From assembly GCA_905480565.1 (NCBI GenBank), contig CAJQQW010000328.1, forward strand, positions 1-16,946: a stretch of 16,946 bases of DNA. Reading direction: 5' to 3'. Both the position numbers and the translations under genes were made by a program. Shown one piece after another: positions 6,832 through 14,366 of the stretch. Each line of letters opens with the position of its first letter. Position 1 is the first letter of the stretch. The stretch is from an uncultured Halioglobus sp. (GTDB lineage Bacteria > Pseudomonadota > Gammaproteobacteria > Pseudomonadales > Halieaceae). The notes beneath the pieces were generated by a model, which worked only from the letters and a program-made list of their open reading frames with translations, was not told the origin of the DNA and searched no databases.

Positions 6832-8979
6832 TCACACAGGATACACATTCACTGCAAATGCGCTTTGCTGTGCAAGGCCTGTGACTTTATCAAAGTCGAC
6901 ATCTCGCGGGATCAGTTGCTGCACGTTACTGCCCTTCTCCCGGGTCGGGCGCGGATCGGCAGGGTCGCCCCAGCCGTGAGCCAAGCCGATGGTACCCCGC
7001 GCAACTTTATCACTGCACTCCACCACCGCTTCAATTTTTCCGTGACCGCTCTCGATAGTCACAAGATCCTCGTCACTGAGAGATAATCGGACCATGTCCT
7101 CCCGGCTCATAAGCGCCGGATTATACTGGCGCTTGCGGCGCAGGCTAGGCAGGTTGTTACCGGTGGTGCAATACACCTCGGGCATGCGATAGGTAATCAG
7201 GCGAAAATCAAAATCCTGTCCCTCCCGATAGGCGCCGCTGATAAGCACGGGCTCGGCGTAGACCTCGGCGAGTTCCGCAATGACCTCCGGGTGACCGGCG
7301 GCGAGACGCTTGTCCGCATGACCAATCATATCGGGAATCACACCACCCACCTCTGGAATACCGCCGTCGTATACTCTGCCGCTCGCCGGTGCGTCTTTAA
7401 GTTCCTGCAGTGAAATACGCGCAGACGGCGTCAGCGCGCGGATAACCTCGTCCGCTGTTGGTGCATCATCGGCGTCAATACCCGGCAAGCTGAAACCGCT
7501 GCCCATACGCTGGGCCGCACGCCAAAAAAATTCCCACTCTTCGATCACATCGTCCTGCGGCTCCACCATTTTTTCGGAGTACTGGTTGAAAGAGAACGGA
7601 TAGTAATTGTCAGATAGCATCGGAATATCCACTCTTTCGAAGGGGTGCGTCACTGCCATCACGTAGTCTGCATGCCTGGCCGTAGCCGACATAAAGAGAT
7701 CATTCACCACCAGCAAATCGAGTTCCTCAAGCGCTTTGAGGGTGTGGTCTGTGTCGCTGAACACCAACGCGGGATTACCACCGTTAACGATCAGCGCCTT
7801 CACTTGTCCTTTGCCAGGGGTCAGAATCTCATCGGCCAGTGTGTTAGTAGGCATTTCCTGGTAACCAAACAAACCGGTAATCCCCTGGATATCGCGCACG
7901 CGTGAGCGCTGTTCTGTACGCATCGATACGGGCAATGGAGAGTTGCCCTCCGAGGGCAGTTTCGGACCTAGCGTGCCCGCGATACGAGCCATGCCACCGC
8001 GACGATCGAAGCGGCCGCACAGGGCGTTGAGTGTCTGAACCAGTTGCGTAGTCAGGTTCTGGTGGCGCGCCATGTGCAGACCAGTGCCGGAGGCAGCGGC
8101 GCCGCTCCTGGCCGTCGCAAAGATGCGCGCAGCCTCCACAATATCCGCCGAAGCGCAGGTCGTGCGGTGCTCCGTGTACTGCAACGTAAAAGGTTTCACC
8201 GCCTCGCACAACTCATCGAAACCACTGACATAGTGATCCACGTACTCAGCGTCATACCACTTGTTCTCAATAATCTCACGAATGAGACAGGCCAGCAGGC
8301 TCGCATCTTCGCCGGGCTTCACCTGCAAGTGAACATGGGCGCGCTCGGCAACATCGCACTTGCGCGGATCGATAACCACCAGTTTCATACCCCGGTTCAA
8401 CGCTTTCTTTAAGCGCGTAAAGGGATTGGACTGGGGCATGGTCCAGTGGTGCGACACCACGGGGTTGGTGGCGACAAACAGGGCACAGTCCGCATGCTCG
8501 ATATCAAACACACCTAGCGGCAGGGGCCCTCCGAATAGACGATCGTAGGCAATTATCAGCGACGGAGAATCAATGGTCAGGGAGGTGTAGAGACGCGGAG
8601 AGCCGAAGGCTTCGAGCCATTTAGCGATATACCAGGGGCCACCGGCCGAGGTGCGATGACCGCCGCAACCCACATACACGGCTATGGATTCTGGGCCGTG
8701 CTCGTCGATAATGGCGCGCAGCTTATCGCCTATTTCATTGATAGCACTCGAAGAATCAATATCGACAAACTGCCCGTCGACTTTTTTCTGCGAGACACGC
8801 AAGCGATCCGGATGATTAATACGCTCGTGCTCGGCGCGGCCTTTGGGGCAGGTATAGCCCTCAGAAACAGGGTTATCGTGATCGCCACGGACATCCACCA
8901 CGCGGTTGTTTTCGACATCGACTTCCAGCCCACAAAACACGTGACAGAAGCGACAGAAGGTCTTTTTTGTTTGGGTCAT
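6832..8979 (-). CDS. Molybdopterin oxidoreductase, formate-dehydrogenase-like, with N-terminal [4Fe-4S] site
   Basis: A 715-residue DMSO-reductase-superfamily catalytic subunit. Cys9, Cys12, Cys16 and Cys44 (CRFCHVFC and CPKGR) make an N-terminal [4Fe-4S] site. Cofactor-binding blocks follow: ATNPVVSHHW, LVVIDPRKCDVAERA, VNGGNPALVFSD and a C-terminal molybdopterin dinucleotide domain (TGNNLPSLRRKRQYNPALMS, then AHGWGDP). There is no Tat signal, so it should be cytoplasmic. At the usual Mo-ligand position the sequence reads TIDSPS, putting Ser138 where Cys or Sec sits in formate dehydrogenases; true formate dehydrogenase activity is therefore doubtful. AAGGAA precedes the start by 7 bases. The gene is 48 bases downstream of the Rieske oxygenase gene and probably co-transcribed. 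It may oxidise or hydroxylate the oxygenase product or handle a released C1 unit; the substrate is unknown. Confidence 0.88.
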   Translation of the reverse strand: MTQTKKTFCRFCHVFCGLEVDVENNRVVDVRGDHDNPVSEGYTCPKGRAEHERINHPDRLRVSQKKVDGQFVDIDSSSAINEIGDKLRAIIDEHGPESIAVYVGCGGHRTSAGGPWYIAKWLEAFGSPRLYTSLTIDSPSLIIAYDRLFGGPLPLGVFDIEHADCALFVATNPVVSHHWTMPQSNPFTRLKKALNRGMKLVVIDPRKCDVAERAHVHLQVKPGEDASLLACLIREIIENKWYDAEYVDHYVSGFDELCEAVKPFTLQYTEHRTTCASADIVEAARIFATARSGAAASGTGLHMARHQNLTTQLVQTLNALCGRFDRRGGMARIAGTLGPKLPSEGNSPLPVSMRTEQRSRVRDIQGITGLFGYQEMPTNTLADEILTPGKGQVKALIVNGGNPALVFSDTDHTLKALEELDLLVVNDLFMSATARHADYVMAVTHPFERVDIPMLSDNYYPFSFNQYSEKMVEPQDDVIEEWEFFWRAAQRMGSGFSLPGIDADDAPTADEVIRALTPSARISLQELKDAPASGRVYDGGIPEVGGVIPDMIGHADKRLAAGHPEVIAELAEVYAEPVLISGAYREGQDFDFRLITYRMPEVYCTTGNNLPSLRRKRQYNPALMSREDMVRLSLSDEDLVTIESGHGKIEAVVECSDKVARGTIGLAHGWGDPADPRPTREKGSNVQQLIPRDVDFDKVTGLAQQSAFAVNVYPV

Positions 8980-9027
8980 CTGGACTTTCCTTTTTGTTTC
9001 AATCCCGCTGAGTATTTTTATCGATTG

Positions 9028-10284
9028 TTATAGATGCTTGCGCCGCGGGTCGCTGGGATAGATCCACTCATCGCCAATCACTTGCTCTACACGGAGCTCT
9101 GGCGGAATATTCTCTATACCGATCATGCGGTCCGCCGCCTGGTTCCAGTGATAGATGCGCGCCTCCTGATAGCTCAGGGGCACGCCCTCAAAACCTCGCG
9201 ATTCCATCGAGGTCTGAATCTTTTCGCCGAATTGAGTGTCTTCCTTCAGAACCGCGGAGAGCTCGGTGCCATTTTTCTCGGTCCAGAAATCCGGCTGCAA
9301 ACCCTCCTTCCACTGGGGTGCCATAGTCCAAGTTTCCATCCGACACTTATTGATGCCGTTCGGCCAGAATAGTATCGGCGGGATCGCATACTGACTGAGG
9401 GGTGATACCCAGTTGGGAAACAAGCCGTAGGATTGCGTGCAGGTTCTCCCCAACTCCCCCACCGTATCGATTTGGGCGATGTCCGGAGACACCGGCATAA
9501 CATCGAGCGCCACCTTACCTTTAGGGGTTGGTGCGATCATACGACCGTGGCCATGGCGGTACAGCGTATTTACATTGCGTCGGTCATCGAGAATCGGCGA
9601 CACCGTGCTGGGGTGAATACTGCGTACATGATAAACCTCCGTGTTGGCTTCCATGGCAATCTTCCAGTTACAGTTGAGATCGAACACATGGCGGGCCGCA
9701 AGACGGCAGTTCTCAAACTGAAATTCCTTCCATTCATCGGCAATTGGGCCAAGCCAATCAAGCAGGATGGGGGCCTGTGGATCAAAATTTACGAAAATGA
9801 GGTTCCCGAAGCGCTCGCAACGAACCGACTTGAGTCCCCGAGCCGAGAGGTCCAGATTGCCGAAATCCTCGGAATCCCGGACGGCTAACAATTCCCCTTC
9901 ACGGCTGTAGCACCAGCCATGGTAAGGACAGACAAACCGCCGCTTGCTGCCACTGCGCTCCGTCACCACGGGGGCGCCTCGATGACGGCAGGTGTTGTAA
10001 AAGGCGTTGATCGTTCCCTCGTCTCCGTGAATGAGAAGCACCGGCTGTCCGGTGATGTCCCACAACCTAAAAGAACCCGGTTCCGGCAACTCGTCAATGT
10101 GCGCCGCGAGCAGCCAGCTCTTACGCCAGACGTGCTCCTGCTCCAGCGCGAAAAATCGCTGGTCTGTATATCGGCCTGCAGGTATATCGGGCAGGTCGGG
10201 AAAACCCTCCGGGGGTGCTTTACGCTCGGCCTCATACTCCATGAGGTCTTTCAGGATCTGAACCTCTTTCGGGCTCATAGCCAT
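9028..10284 (-). CDS. Rieske non-haem iron ring-hydroxylating oxygenase, alpha subunit
   Basis: A 418-residue oxygenase component that uses O2 and externally supplied electrons to hydroxylate or demethylate an aromatic or alicyclic substrate. The Rieske [2Fe-2S] ligands are Cys99, His101, Cys119 and His122 (CRHRGAPVV and CPYHGW). The mononuclear iron site lies in NWKIAMEANTEVYHVRSIHP, with His219 and His224 as ligands and Asn/Glu residues bridging to the Rieske centre. The start at 10284 (MAMSPKEV) is chosen because GGAGG lies 8 bases upstream; a TTG 15 bases earlier would place the ribosome binding site inside the gene. No beta subunit, ferredoxin or reductase is adjacent, so electrons must come from partners elsewhere. 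It is first in a two-gene operon with the molybdoenzyme. Family membership is certain; substrate is not. Confidence 0.93.
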   Translation of the reverse strand: MAMSPKEVQILKDLMEYEAERKAPPEGFPDLPDIPAGRYTDQRFFALEQEHVWRKSWLLAAHIDELPEPGSFRLWDITGQPVLLIHGDEGTINAFYNTCRHRGAPVVTERSGSKRRFVCPYHGWCYSREGELLAVRDSEDFGNLDLSARGLKSVRCERFGNLIFVNFDPQAPILLDWLGPIADEWKEFQFENCRLAARHVFDLNCNWKIAMEANTEVYHVRSIHPSTVSPILDDRRNVNTLYRHGHGRMIAPTPKGKVALDVMPVSPDIAQIDTVGELGRTCTQSYGLFPNWVSPLSQYAIPPILFWPNGINKCRMETWTMAPQWKEGLQPDFWTEKNGTELSAVLKEDTQFGEKIQTSMESRGFEGVPLSYQEARIYHWNQAADRMIGIENIPPELRVEQVIGDEWIYPSDPRRKHL

Positions 10285-10341
10285 TGATGACGCCTCCAAA
10301 GCTGTATTACTGAATTATTCTTACTGGCCGCGCCACAGTAT

Positions 10342-10369
10342 AGTATAGCGAGTGTCGGGGGCTTGCCAG
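10342..10369 (-). promoter_or_regulatory. Sigma70-type promoter of the Rieske/molybdoenzyme operon
   Basis: On the minus strand, -35 CTGGCA (10369-10364), a 16-base spacer and -10 TATACT (10347-10342). A second overlapping TATACT begins 5 bases downstream. Transcription would start roughly 50 bases before the ATG. The rest of 10285-10535 holds only a small inverted repeat, AGTGG-N9-CCACT, at 10391-10409. Confidence 0.5.
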
Positions 10370-10535
10370 AGCAGACAAAAGGCGCGTGAAAGTGGGAAAA
10401 AATACCACTGCGCGGGACAGGCTAAACCCGGACCTATACCATAGCCTCATGTTCACTAAATGCCGCAGTTGCTAAACGCACAGCGCACCCGTGGCCGGGC
10501 TTGCGAACCGCGGCGCGGCGGGGGAAACAACCATA

Positions 10536-10823
10536 ATGAAAAAAACTACGGTGCTACTGCTTACAGGCCTTGCCGTTGTATTGTGGTATTGGATTACGGC
10601 CGCTCGGGAGGGGGAACGTGCCGAACTGGAAGCCCACCTCGCAAAAAACGCGGAAATCATGAAACGCTGTATTAATCGGGAGAAATCCATGAACGCCGCT
10701 GCGGGCATCAGCGCTGTTGCCGGCCTGGAGCAAGACAGCAAGGCGGCGTGTGCAGAAAAGTACGGCATGTATTACTCTGGGGGCCAGTGGCGCAGGATAC
10801 ATGTCGAATCGAACGAGCCCTAA
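10536..10823 (+). CDS. Small membrane-anchored or exported protein of unknown function
   Basis: Ninety-five residues: a KK n-region, one hydrophobic segment (about 4-22, VLLLTGLAVVLWYWITA), then a charged, helix-prone stretch (REGERAELEAHLAKNAEIMKR) and a tail with cysteines at 45 and 72 that could form a disulfide. The ATG at 10536 is preferred over an in-frame upstream start at 10491 because it places the KK plus hydrophobic segment at the N-terminus; the upstream G-rich stretch is only a loose ribosome binding site. It diverges from the Rieske gene and converges on the HdeA/Rap1a-like gene. No family is recognised. Confidence 0.6.
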   Translation: MKKTTVLLLTGLAVVLWYWITAAREGERAELEAHLAKNAEIMKRCINREKSMNAAAGISAVAGLEQDSKAACAEKYGMYYSGGQWRRIHVESNEP

Positions 10824-10846
10824 AAAATCGCAGAAGCCCAACTGCG
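10822..10846 (-). terminator. Rho-independent terminator of the dehydrogenase operon
   Basis: On the minus strand, CGCAG-N8-CTGCG forms a 5-bp stem followed by ATTTTTTA. It lies 20 bases after the last gene of the operon and overlaps the stop codon of the convergent small gene. The stem is short, so strength is uncertain. Confidence 0.5.
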
Positions 10847-10865
10847 CACGTTATCGCGTCGCGTA

Positions 10866-11264
10866 TCAGCCGGGGTAAGCAAGCCTCGTCGAGTAGAGCT
10901 CTTTCACCAATTCGTGTAGCGCTTCATCAGTGCTCTTGCCCGGGTGAGCCTCACAATAACGCTCCAACCAAAGCAGCAGATTCTTCGGGTTTTTACCTGC
11001 CGCAAGATCATAGGTGTCGAAAGCCAATCGATTAACTGCAGTGATATAACCCATGGTGTACAACGAAAATCCATGCAAAGGAGCCCAGCTATCCTCTACC
11101 TGAGCCAGAGTGACCGCGGCGTTCAACGCCGCGCAACTTTTGACAAGGTCGGTGGTCATAACCCGGTAATGGCCATTTGCATCGGCGCCATAAGAAACCT
11201 GCACCAGTGACAGGCAAACTATCAATATCGAGACAGCGACGCTTTTTATCCGGACGCTCTCCAT
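10866..11264 (-). CDS. Small exported protein, HdeA/Rap1a-like
   Basis: 132 residues with a Sec signal peptide (hydrophobic core about 8-23, probable cleavage after VSYG-A, about residue 27). The mature part has two cysteines, Cys44 (LVKSC) and Cys104 (LERYCEAHP), suited to one disulfide. The pattern W60...GF..YTMGYITAVNRL...LLLWLERYC..HP....DEALHELVKELY resembles HdeA/Rap1a-type small periplasmic helical proteins. The start has GGGAG 6 bases upstream. It is the last gene of the dehydrogenase operon, 30 bases after the NTF2-like gene, and may protect or chaperone something in the periplasm; the function is unproven. Confidence 0.65.
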   Translation of the reverse strand: MESVRIKSVAVSILIVCLSLVQVSYGADANGHYRVMTTDLVKSCAALNAAVTLAQVEDSWAPLHGFSLYTMGYITAVNRLAFDTYDLAAGKNPKNLLLWLERYCEAHPGKSTDEALHELVKELYSTRLAYPG

Positions 11265-11294
11265 AGATAACTCCCTTGAGCCACCCGGGCTCTG

Positions 11295-11777
11295 TCAGCG
11301 GTTTTGTGCGAGTTGCGCTTCCAGCTTTCCCTTCATCGGCAGCACCCACTGCGCCTTGAGCTGAGACGAAAGCAAACCCGCGGATTCAAGCTCATCGCAG
11401 AGCCTCATCTGGTGAGCGAGATCAAACATATCGAATTGCCGACAAATTCTCGCCTCATCATCGAGTGTAATAAACGAAATGCCGGGGGTTTCAAAATAAC
11501 TGCCATCAGCGCGCTGGCCCGGCCCTCGATTCAGCCAGTGCGTCACCAGGCGGTTTTCCGTACCCGTATAGACGCCAAGGTAGGGGAAGGTCCAGCCCTC
11601 CCATCCAACCTGCATATCGCGACCGTAGTGCGTCGCCTTAATCTCGTCGATCCCGTTGGCAGTGACCATCATGACACCTGCGTACTCGCAGGTGTACACA
11701 CAGTCAACCGCATATATTTCATCGACGAAGAACAGCCAATCATCGCTGCGGGATGCCTCTTCATGCGCTGCGATCAA
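11295..11777 (-). CDS. NTF2/SnoaL-like protein, N-terminus apparently frameshifted
   Basis: The open frame encodes 160 residues with the look of the cystatin-like NTF2/SnoaL fold: an N-terminal helix (AAHEEASRSDDWLFFVDEIYA), an early acidic/tyrosine segment (DCVYTCEYAG), and beta strands such as RLVTHWLNRGPG and GISFITLDDEARICRQFDMFD. Members act as small isomerases, dehydratases, hydrolases or binding proteins, often in polyketide, steroid or terpenoid pathways. The only in-frame start (TTG 11777) has no ribosome binding site and cuts into the first helix, whereas a well-placed ATG at 11820 leads into a different frame (see next entry). The gene may therefore be inactive, or the sequence may carry a one-base error. 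It lies between the epimerase-like and HdeA-like genes of the operon. Confidence 0.65.
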   Translation of the reverse strand: MIAAHEEASRSDDWLFFVDEIYAVDCVYTCEYAGVMMVTANGIDEIKATHYGRDMQVGWEGWTFPYLGVYTGTENRLVTHWLNRGPGQRADGSYFETPGISFITLDDEARICRQFDMFDLAHQMRLCDELESAGLLSSQLKAQWVLPMKGKLEAQLAQNR

Positions 11778-11820
11778 TTTATCGGCCGTCGCGCAGTTTC
11801 TCGTTAGTCAAGCTGGTCAT
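11778..11820 (-). other. Out-of-frame N-terminal start of the NTF2-like gene
   Basis: AAGGAG, a 5-base spacer and ATG (11820-11818) encode MTSLTNEKLRDGR and then stop at TAA. Skipping one G of the GG at 11786-11787 joins this to ADKLIAAHEEA of the downstream frame, giving a natural NTF2-like N-terminus. A single-base insertion or a sequencing error is the simplest reading. Confidence 0.6.
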
Positions 11821-11848
11821 CTTCGCTCCTTGCGGGCCACGTCTACGG

Positions 11849-12739
11849 TCATGAGCACGCTGCAACAATTTCAGTAATCGCCGCGCGCAAATTACCGCGA
11901 CTGTATTCGAGCTCGCCGTTATCCGGTTCGTAACTGATGGTTATATTACGACCTGCGTAGAGAATGACATCCGGGAACATCGGGTGCTCCTCTTCCGAAA
12001 CCGGCAAATCCATCGGATTACCCACAGCCTCACAAAAATGCTCGAGGTAGGCTTTCCAGCTGAGGTTCTCGTCGCCGACAAGGTAGGCCCTTCCGCCTTC
12101 CCCGCGAGCCAGTGCACCCGCTATCGCCTCTGACATGGAGCGACTGGTGATATGATTTACCCCCCCAGCGGGGGCCACCAGCGGCAAACCCTCAATTTGA
12201 CCCGAAGCATACTGCACCAGCGCCTCAAGGTGAGGCTGCGCCAGACCGGGCACATGGCCGATAATGAACGGCGCATTCAGACTGCAGACTCTGAAGCTAT
12301 CGCTGTTTAATGCCCGCAGGCCCTCATCTGCAAGGTGACGCGAGCGCACGTAGGCACTGCTCTCAATTTGTTGCGGTGCAACCTGCGGATAATAAGTGCC
12401 GATGTAAACCGCACGTGGTATCCCGGCCGCCCTGGCACTGGCAAAGAATCGCGGGATCGCCTCGCTGTTCACACGCTGAAAAAAACTGTCCTCATCTTCG
12501 TCAGGGGGGAGCTGACGTATGTCTGCGCCGGCTGCAAATACCAGCGCGTCAAACCCGGAAAGCACATTCGGCGCTATTTCATCGTCTGCATAGTTCGCAG
12601 CGATATGCGCAAAGTCCTGCAAACACGCGAGCGTAGGCTCTGCCCGCGACACCAGAGTCACATCGTGGCCTTTCTCGCGCAGGTACAGTGCACCATGAGC
12701 GCCTGTCAGGCCTGTGCCGCCAACCATCAGTACTTTCAT
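11849..12739 (-). CDS. NAD(P)-binding epimerase/dehydratase-like protein with YxxxR active site
   Basis: About 296 residues of the extended short-chain dehydrogenase (NAD-dependent epimerase) family. The nucleotide-binding loop GGTGLTG is at residues 7-13 and the strand LVFAAGADIRQL follows. The catalytic pair appears as Tyr130 and Arg134 (YVRSR) rather than the usual YxxxK, so classical chemistry may be altered. The ATG at 12739 follows the stop of the upstream SDR after one base, so translation is likely coupled; a TTG 9 bases earlier would overlap that stop. No strong ribosome binding site is seen. Likely an oxidoreductase or isomerase acting on a pathway intermediate; the exact reaction is unknown. 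Confidence 0.82.
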   Translation of the reverse strand: MKVLMVGGTGLTGAHGALYLREKGHDVTLVSRAEPTLACLQDFAHIAANYADDEIAPNVLSGFDALVFAAGADIRQLPPDEDEDSFFQRVNSEAIPRFFASARAAGIPRAVYIGTYYPQVAPQQIESSAYVRSRHLADEGLRALNSDSFRVCSLNAPFIIGHVPGLAQPHLEALVQYASGQIEGLPLVAPAGGVNHITSRSMSEAIAGALARGEGGRAYLVGDENLSWKAYLEHFCEAVGNPMDLPVSEEEHPMFPDVILYAGRNITISYEPDNGELEYSRGNLRAAITEIVAACS

Positions 12740-12740
12740 T

Positions 12741-13562
12741 TCAGGCAATGCCCAGCAGATCGTCTCGTTGCGCCATGGTTACCTCCGCGCAGTAACCAAA
12801 ATCCACCGGCAGATTGTTCCCGCTGACAAAACTCGCCAGCGCGCTATTGAGCATTACCAATGGCGCGCCCATTTCCGCACCGGTTGCATACTGTCCGTTT
12901 GACGGCAGGAACAATTCCACCGCCTCGTCGGGAATCTGTCCCTCACCCTTTAAGATTTTCATAAAACCGCTGTCTGTCGGCGATGGTGCGATACAGTTAA
13001 TCCGAATGCCCTTTTTAGCCAGCTCTCTGGCCATCTGCATGGTATAAACAATAATACATTGCTTGGAAAAACCATAGCCATCGGGCACCTTGTCGGCGTT
13101 AGTCCGCAGCCATTCAATGGCGGCACTATAACTGTTGTCCAGCGCGAGAAATTCCTTTACTAATGCCAGATTCGGCCGCCAGCCCATACCCGCCGTTGAG
13201 GCTATAGAGGCAATGCCACTGCCATTGCCCATGCGCTCAAGCAAAGCTTCTGTAAGGTAACGCAGGCCGGCGAAGTTGATCAGCACGGTTTCCTCCGCTG
13301 AAAATGGCGGACTCGGCACTCCGGCGCAATTGAACAGCGCGTGAATCTCACTTGGCAGTTGCGCTACTGCCTTGTCAATACTGTCGCCATCTTTCATATC
13401 CACCCTGATAGCGGCTACCACCGGTGCGGAAATTTCCGCAATGTCCAGGGCATAGACTTCAGCGCCAAGATCGACCAGCAGTTGTGCCGCCGCTTGACCC
13501 ATGCCGGATGCCGCTCCGGTAATCACCACGTTTTTCCCTCTGTAACCCAGTACATCACTCAT
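12741..13562 (-). CDS. Short-chain dehydrogenase, 3-alpha-hydroxysteroid/coniferyl-alcohol dehydrogenase-like
   Basis: 273 residues of the classical SDR fold. Cofactor loop TGAASGMG (15-22), NCAG (78-81) and catalytic Ser122, Tyr163 and Lys167 (YGFSK) are all present. Asp40 at the end of the second strand (VYALDI) favours NAD over NADP. The architecture, with IASIASTAGMGW and an insertion of about 30 residues before the catalytic tyrosine, resembles 3-alpha-hydroxysteroid dehydrogenase/carbonyl reductase and coniferyl-alcohol dehydrogenases. It would interconvert a secondary or allylic alcohol with its carbonyl. AAAGGA precedes the start. It lies 30 bases after the preceding SDR and abuts the epimerase-like gene. 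Confidence 0.9.
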   Translation of the reverse strand: MSDVLGYRGKNVVITGAASGMGQAAAQLLVDLGAEVYALDIAEISAPVVAAIRVDMKDGDSIDKAVAQLPSEIHALFNCAGVPSPPFSAEETVLINFAGLRYLTEALLERMGNGSGIASIASTAGMGWRPNLALVKEFLALDNSYSAAIEWLRTNADKVPDGYGFSKQCIIVYTMQMARELAKKGIRINCIAPSPTDSGFMKILKGEGQIPDEAVELFLPSNGQYATGAEMGAPLVMLNSALASFVSGNNLPVDFGYCAEVTMAQRDDLLGIA

Positions 13563-13592
13563 GCATATTTCCTTTTATTTTGGGGTCTGTTG

Positions 13593-14366
13593 CTAAAATA
13601 TTGACTTGGAGATCAGTCTATTGGGTCTCACCTCCAGCAGGTCTACGGCAACACCCGCGCGCTGCGCCAGGGAGTAGCAAACCGCATCCGCGACGTCCTC
13701 CGGCTCCATGCCCATATCAAGGTAGGCGCCTGCATCGCGCCATGCTTCAAGGGCGCCCGCGAGGGCATCCGGATTCCAGCCATCGGAGAAATTCGTCATC
13801 GCTCCCCCAGGGCGAACACAGGTGACACCGATCTGATCGTGCTGCAGTTCCAGCCTCAGGTCGCGACTGAAACGTTCGACCGCTGCTTTAGTGGACGCGT
13901 AGATCGAAAGGTGGCTCATCTCATCGTCATGCCAGGCACTGGCCGAGGAGATATTTACTATGCGCGGGTTATCACCACCACGTAACAGGCTAATAGCCGC
14001 CTGGCAGCAAAACACCGTTCCCAGGAAATTGGTCTGCACCTGAGCAACCACCTCGGATTCCACCAGATTTTCCACGCTGTTGGGAGTGGCCAGTCCTGCG
14101 TTATTGACCAAGCCATCAAGCCGCCCGAAGTGACTTTTTAACTTCGCAAATACCTCACGAACCTGCTCACTGGATCCCACGTCGCAGACTGCTCCGTGGG
14201 TCTGCTCGATACCGATCTGTGCAACCGCCTCATCAACCGCTTCCTGATTACGACTGATAATACCTACGCGAGCGCCCTGCTCAACGAGACGCCGGGCAAT
14301 GGCGAGACCGAACCCCTTCGAGGCGCCGGTAACAATATAAACCCGATCTCGCAAGCCATGGCTCAT
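13593..14366 (-). CDS. Short-chain dehydrogenase/reductase
   Basis: 257 residues, classical SDR. Cofactor loop TGASKGFG (13-20), NNAG (88-91), Ser141 in VNISSASAW, and Tyr156 with Lys160 (YASTK) form the complete catalytic set. RPGGAMTNF corresponds to the post-catalytic cofactor-binding segment. The ATG overlaps the aldehyde dehydrogenase stop by four bases (ATGA), so the pair is translationally coupled. Arg39 after the second strand (GIISRN) suggests NADP preference, in contrast to the other SDR in the operon. Likely oxidises or reduces an alcohol/ketone intermediate. Confidence 0.9.
   Translation of the reverse strand: MSHGLRDRVYIVTGASKGFGLAIARRLVEQGARVGIISRNQEAVDEAVAQIGIEQTHGAVCDVGSSEQVREVFAKLKSHFGRLDGLVNNAGLATPNSVENLVESEVVAQVQTNFLGTVFCCQAAISLLRGGDNPRIVNISSASAWHDDEMSHLSIYASTKAAVERFSRDLRLELQHDQIGVTCVRPGGAMTNFSDGWNPDALAGALEAWRDAGAYLDMGMEPEDVADAVCYSLAQRAGVAVDLLEVRPNRLISKSIF

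Noticed and set aside
6832..8979. Calling the molybdoenzyme a formate dehydrogenase
   Set aside because: The Mo-ligand position appears to be Ser138 rather than Cys or Sec and no formate dehydrogenase partner subunits are adjacent, so only the broader family is assigned.
10391..10409. AGTGG-N9-CCACT inverted repeat as a terminator or operator
   Set aside because: The stem is short and it sits upstream of both divergent genes, so it does not terminate either; support as an operator is too thin for a separate feature.
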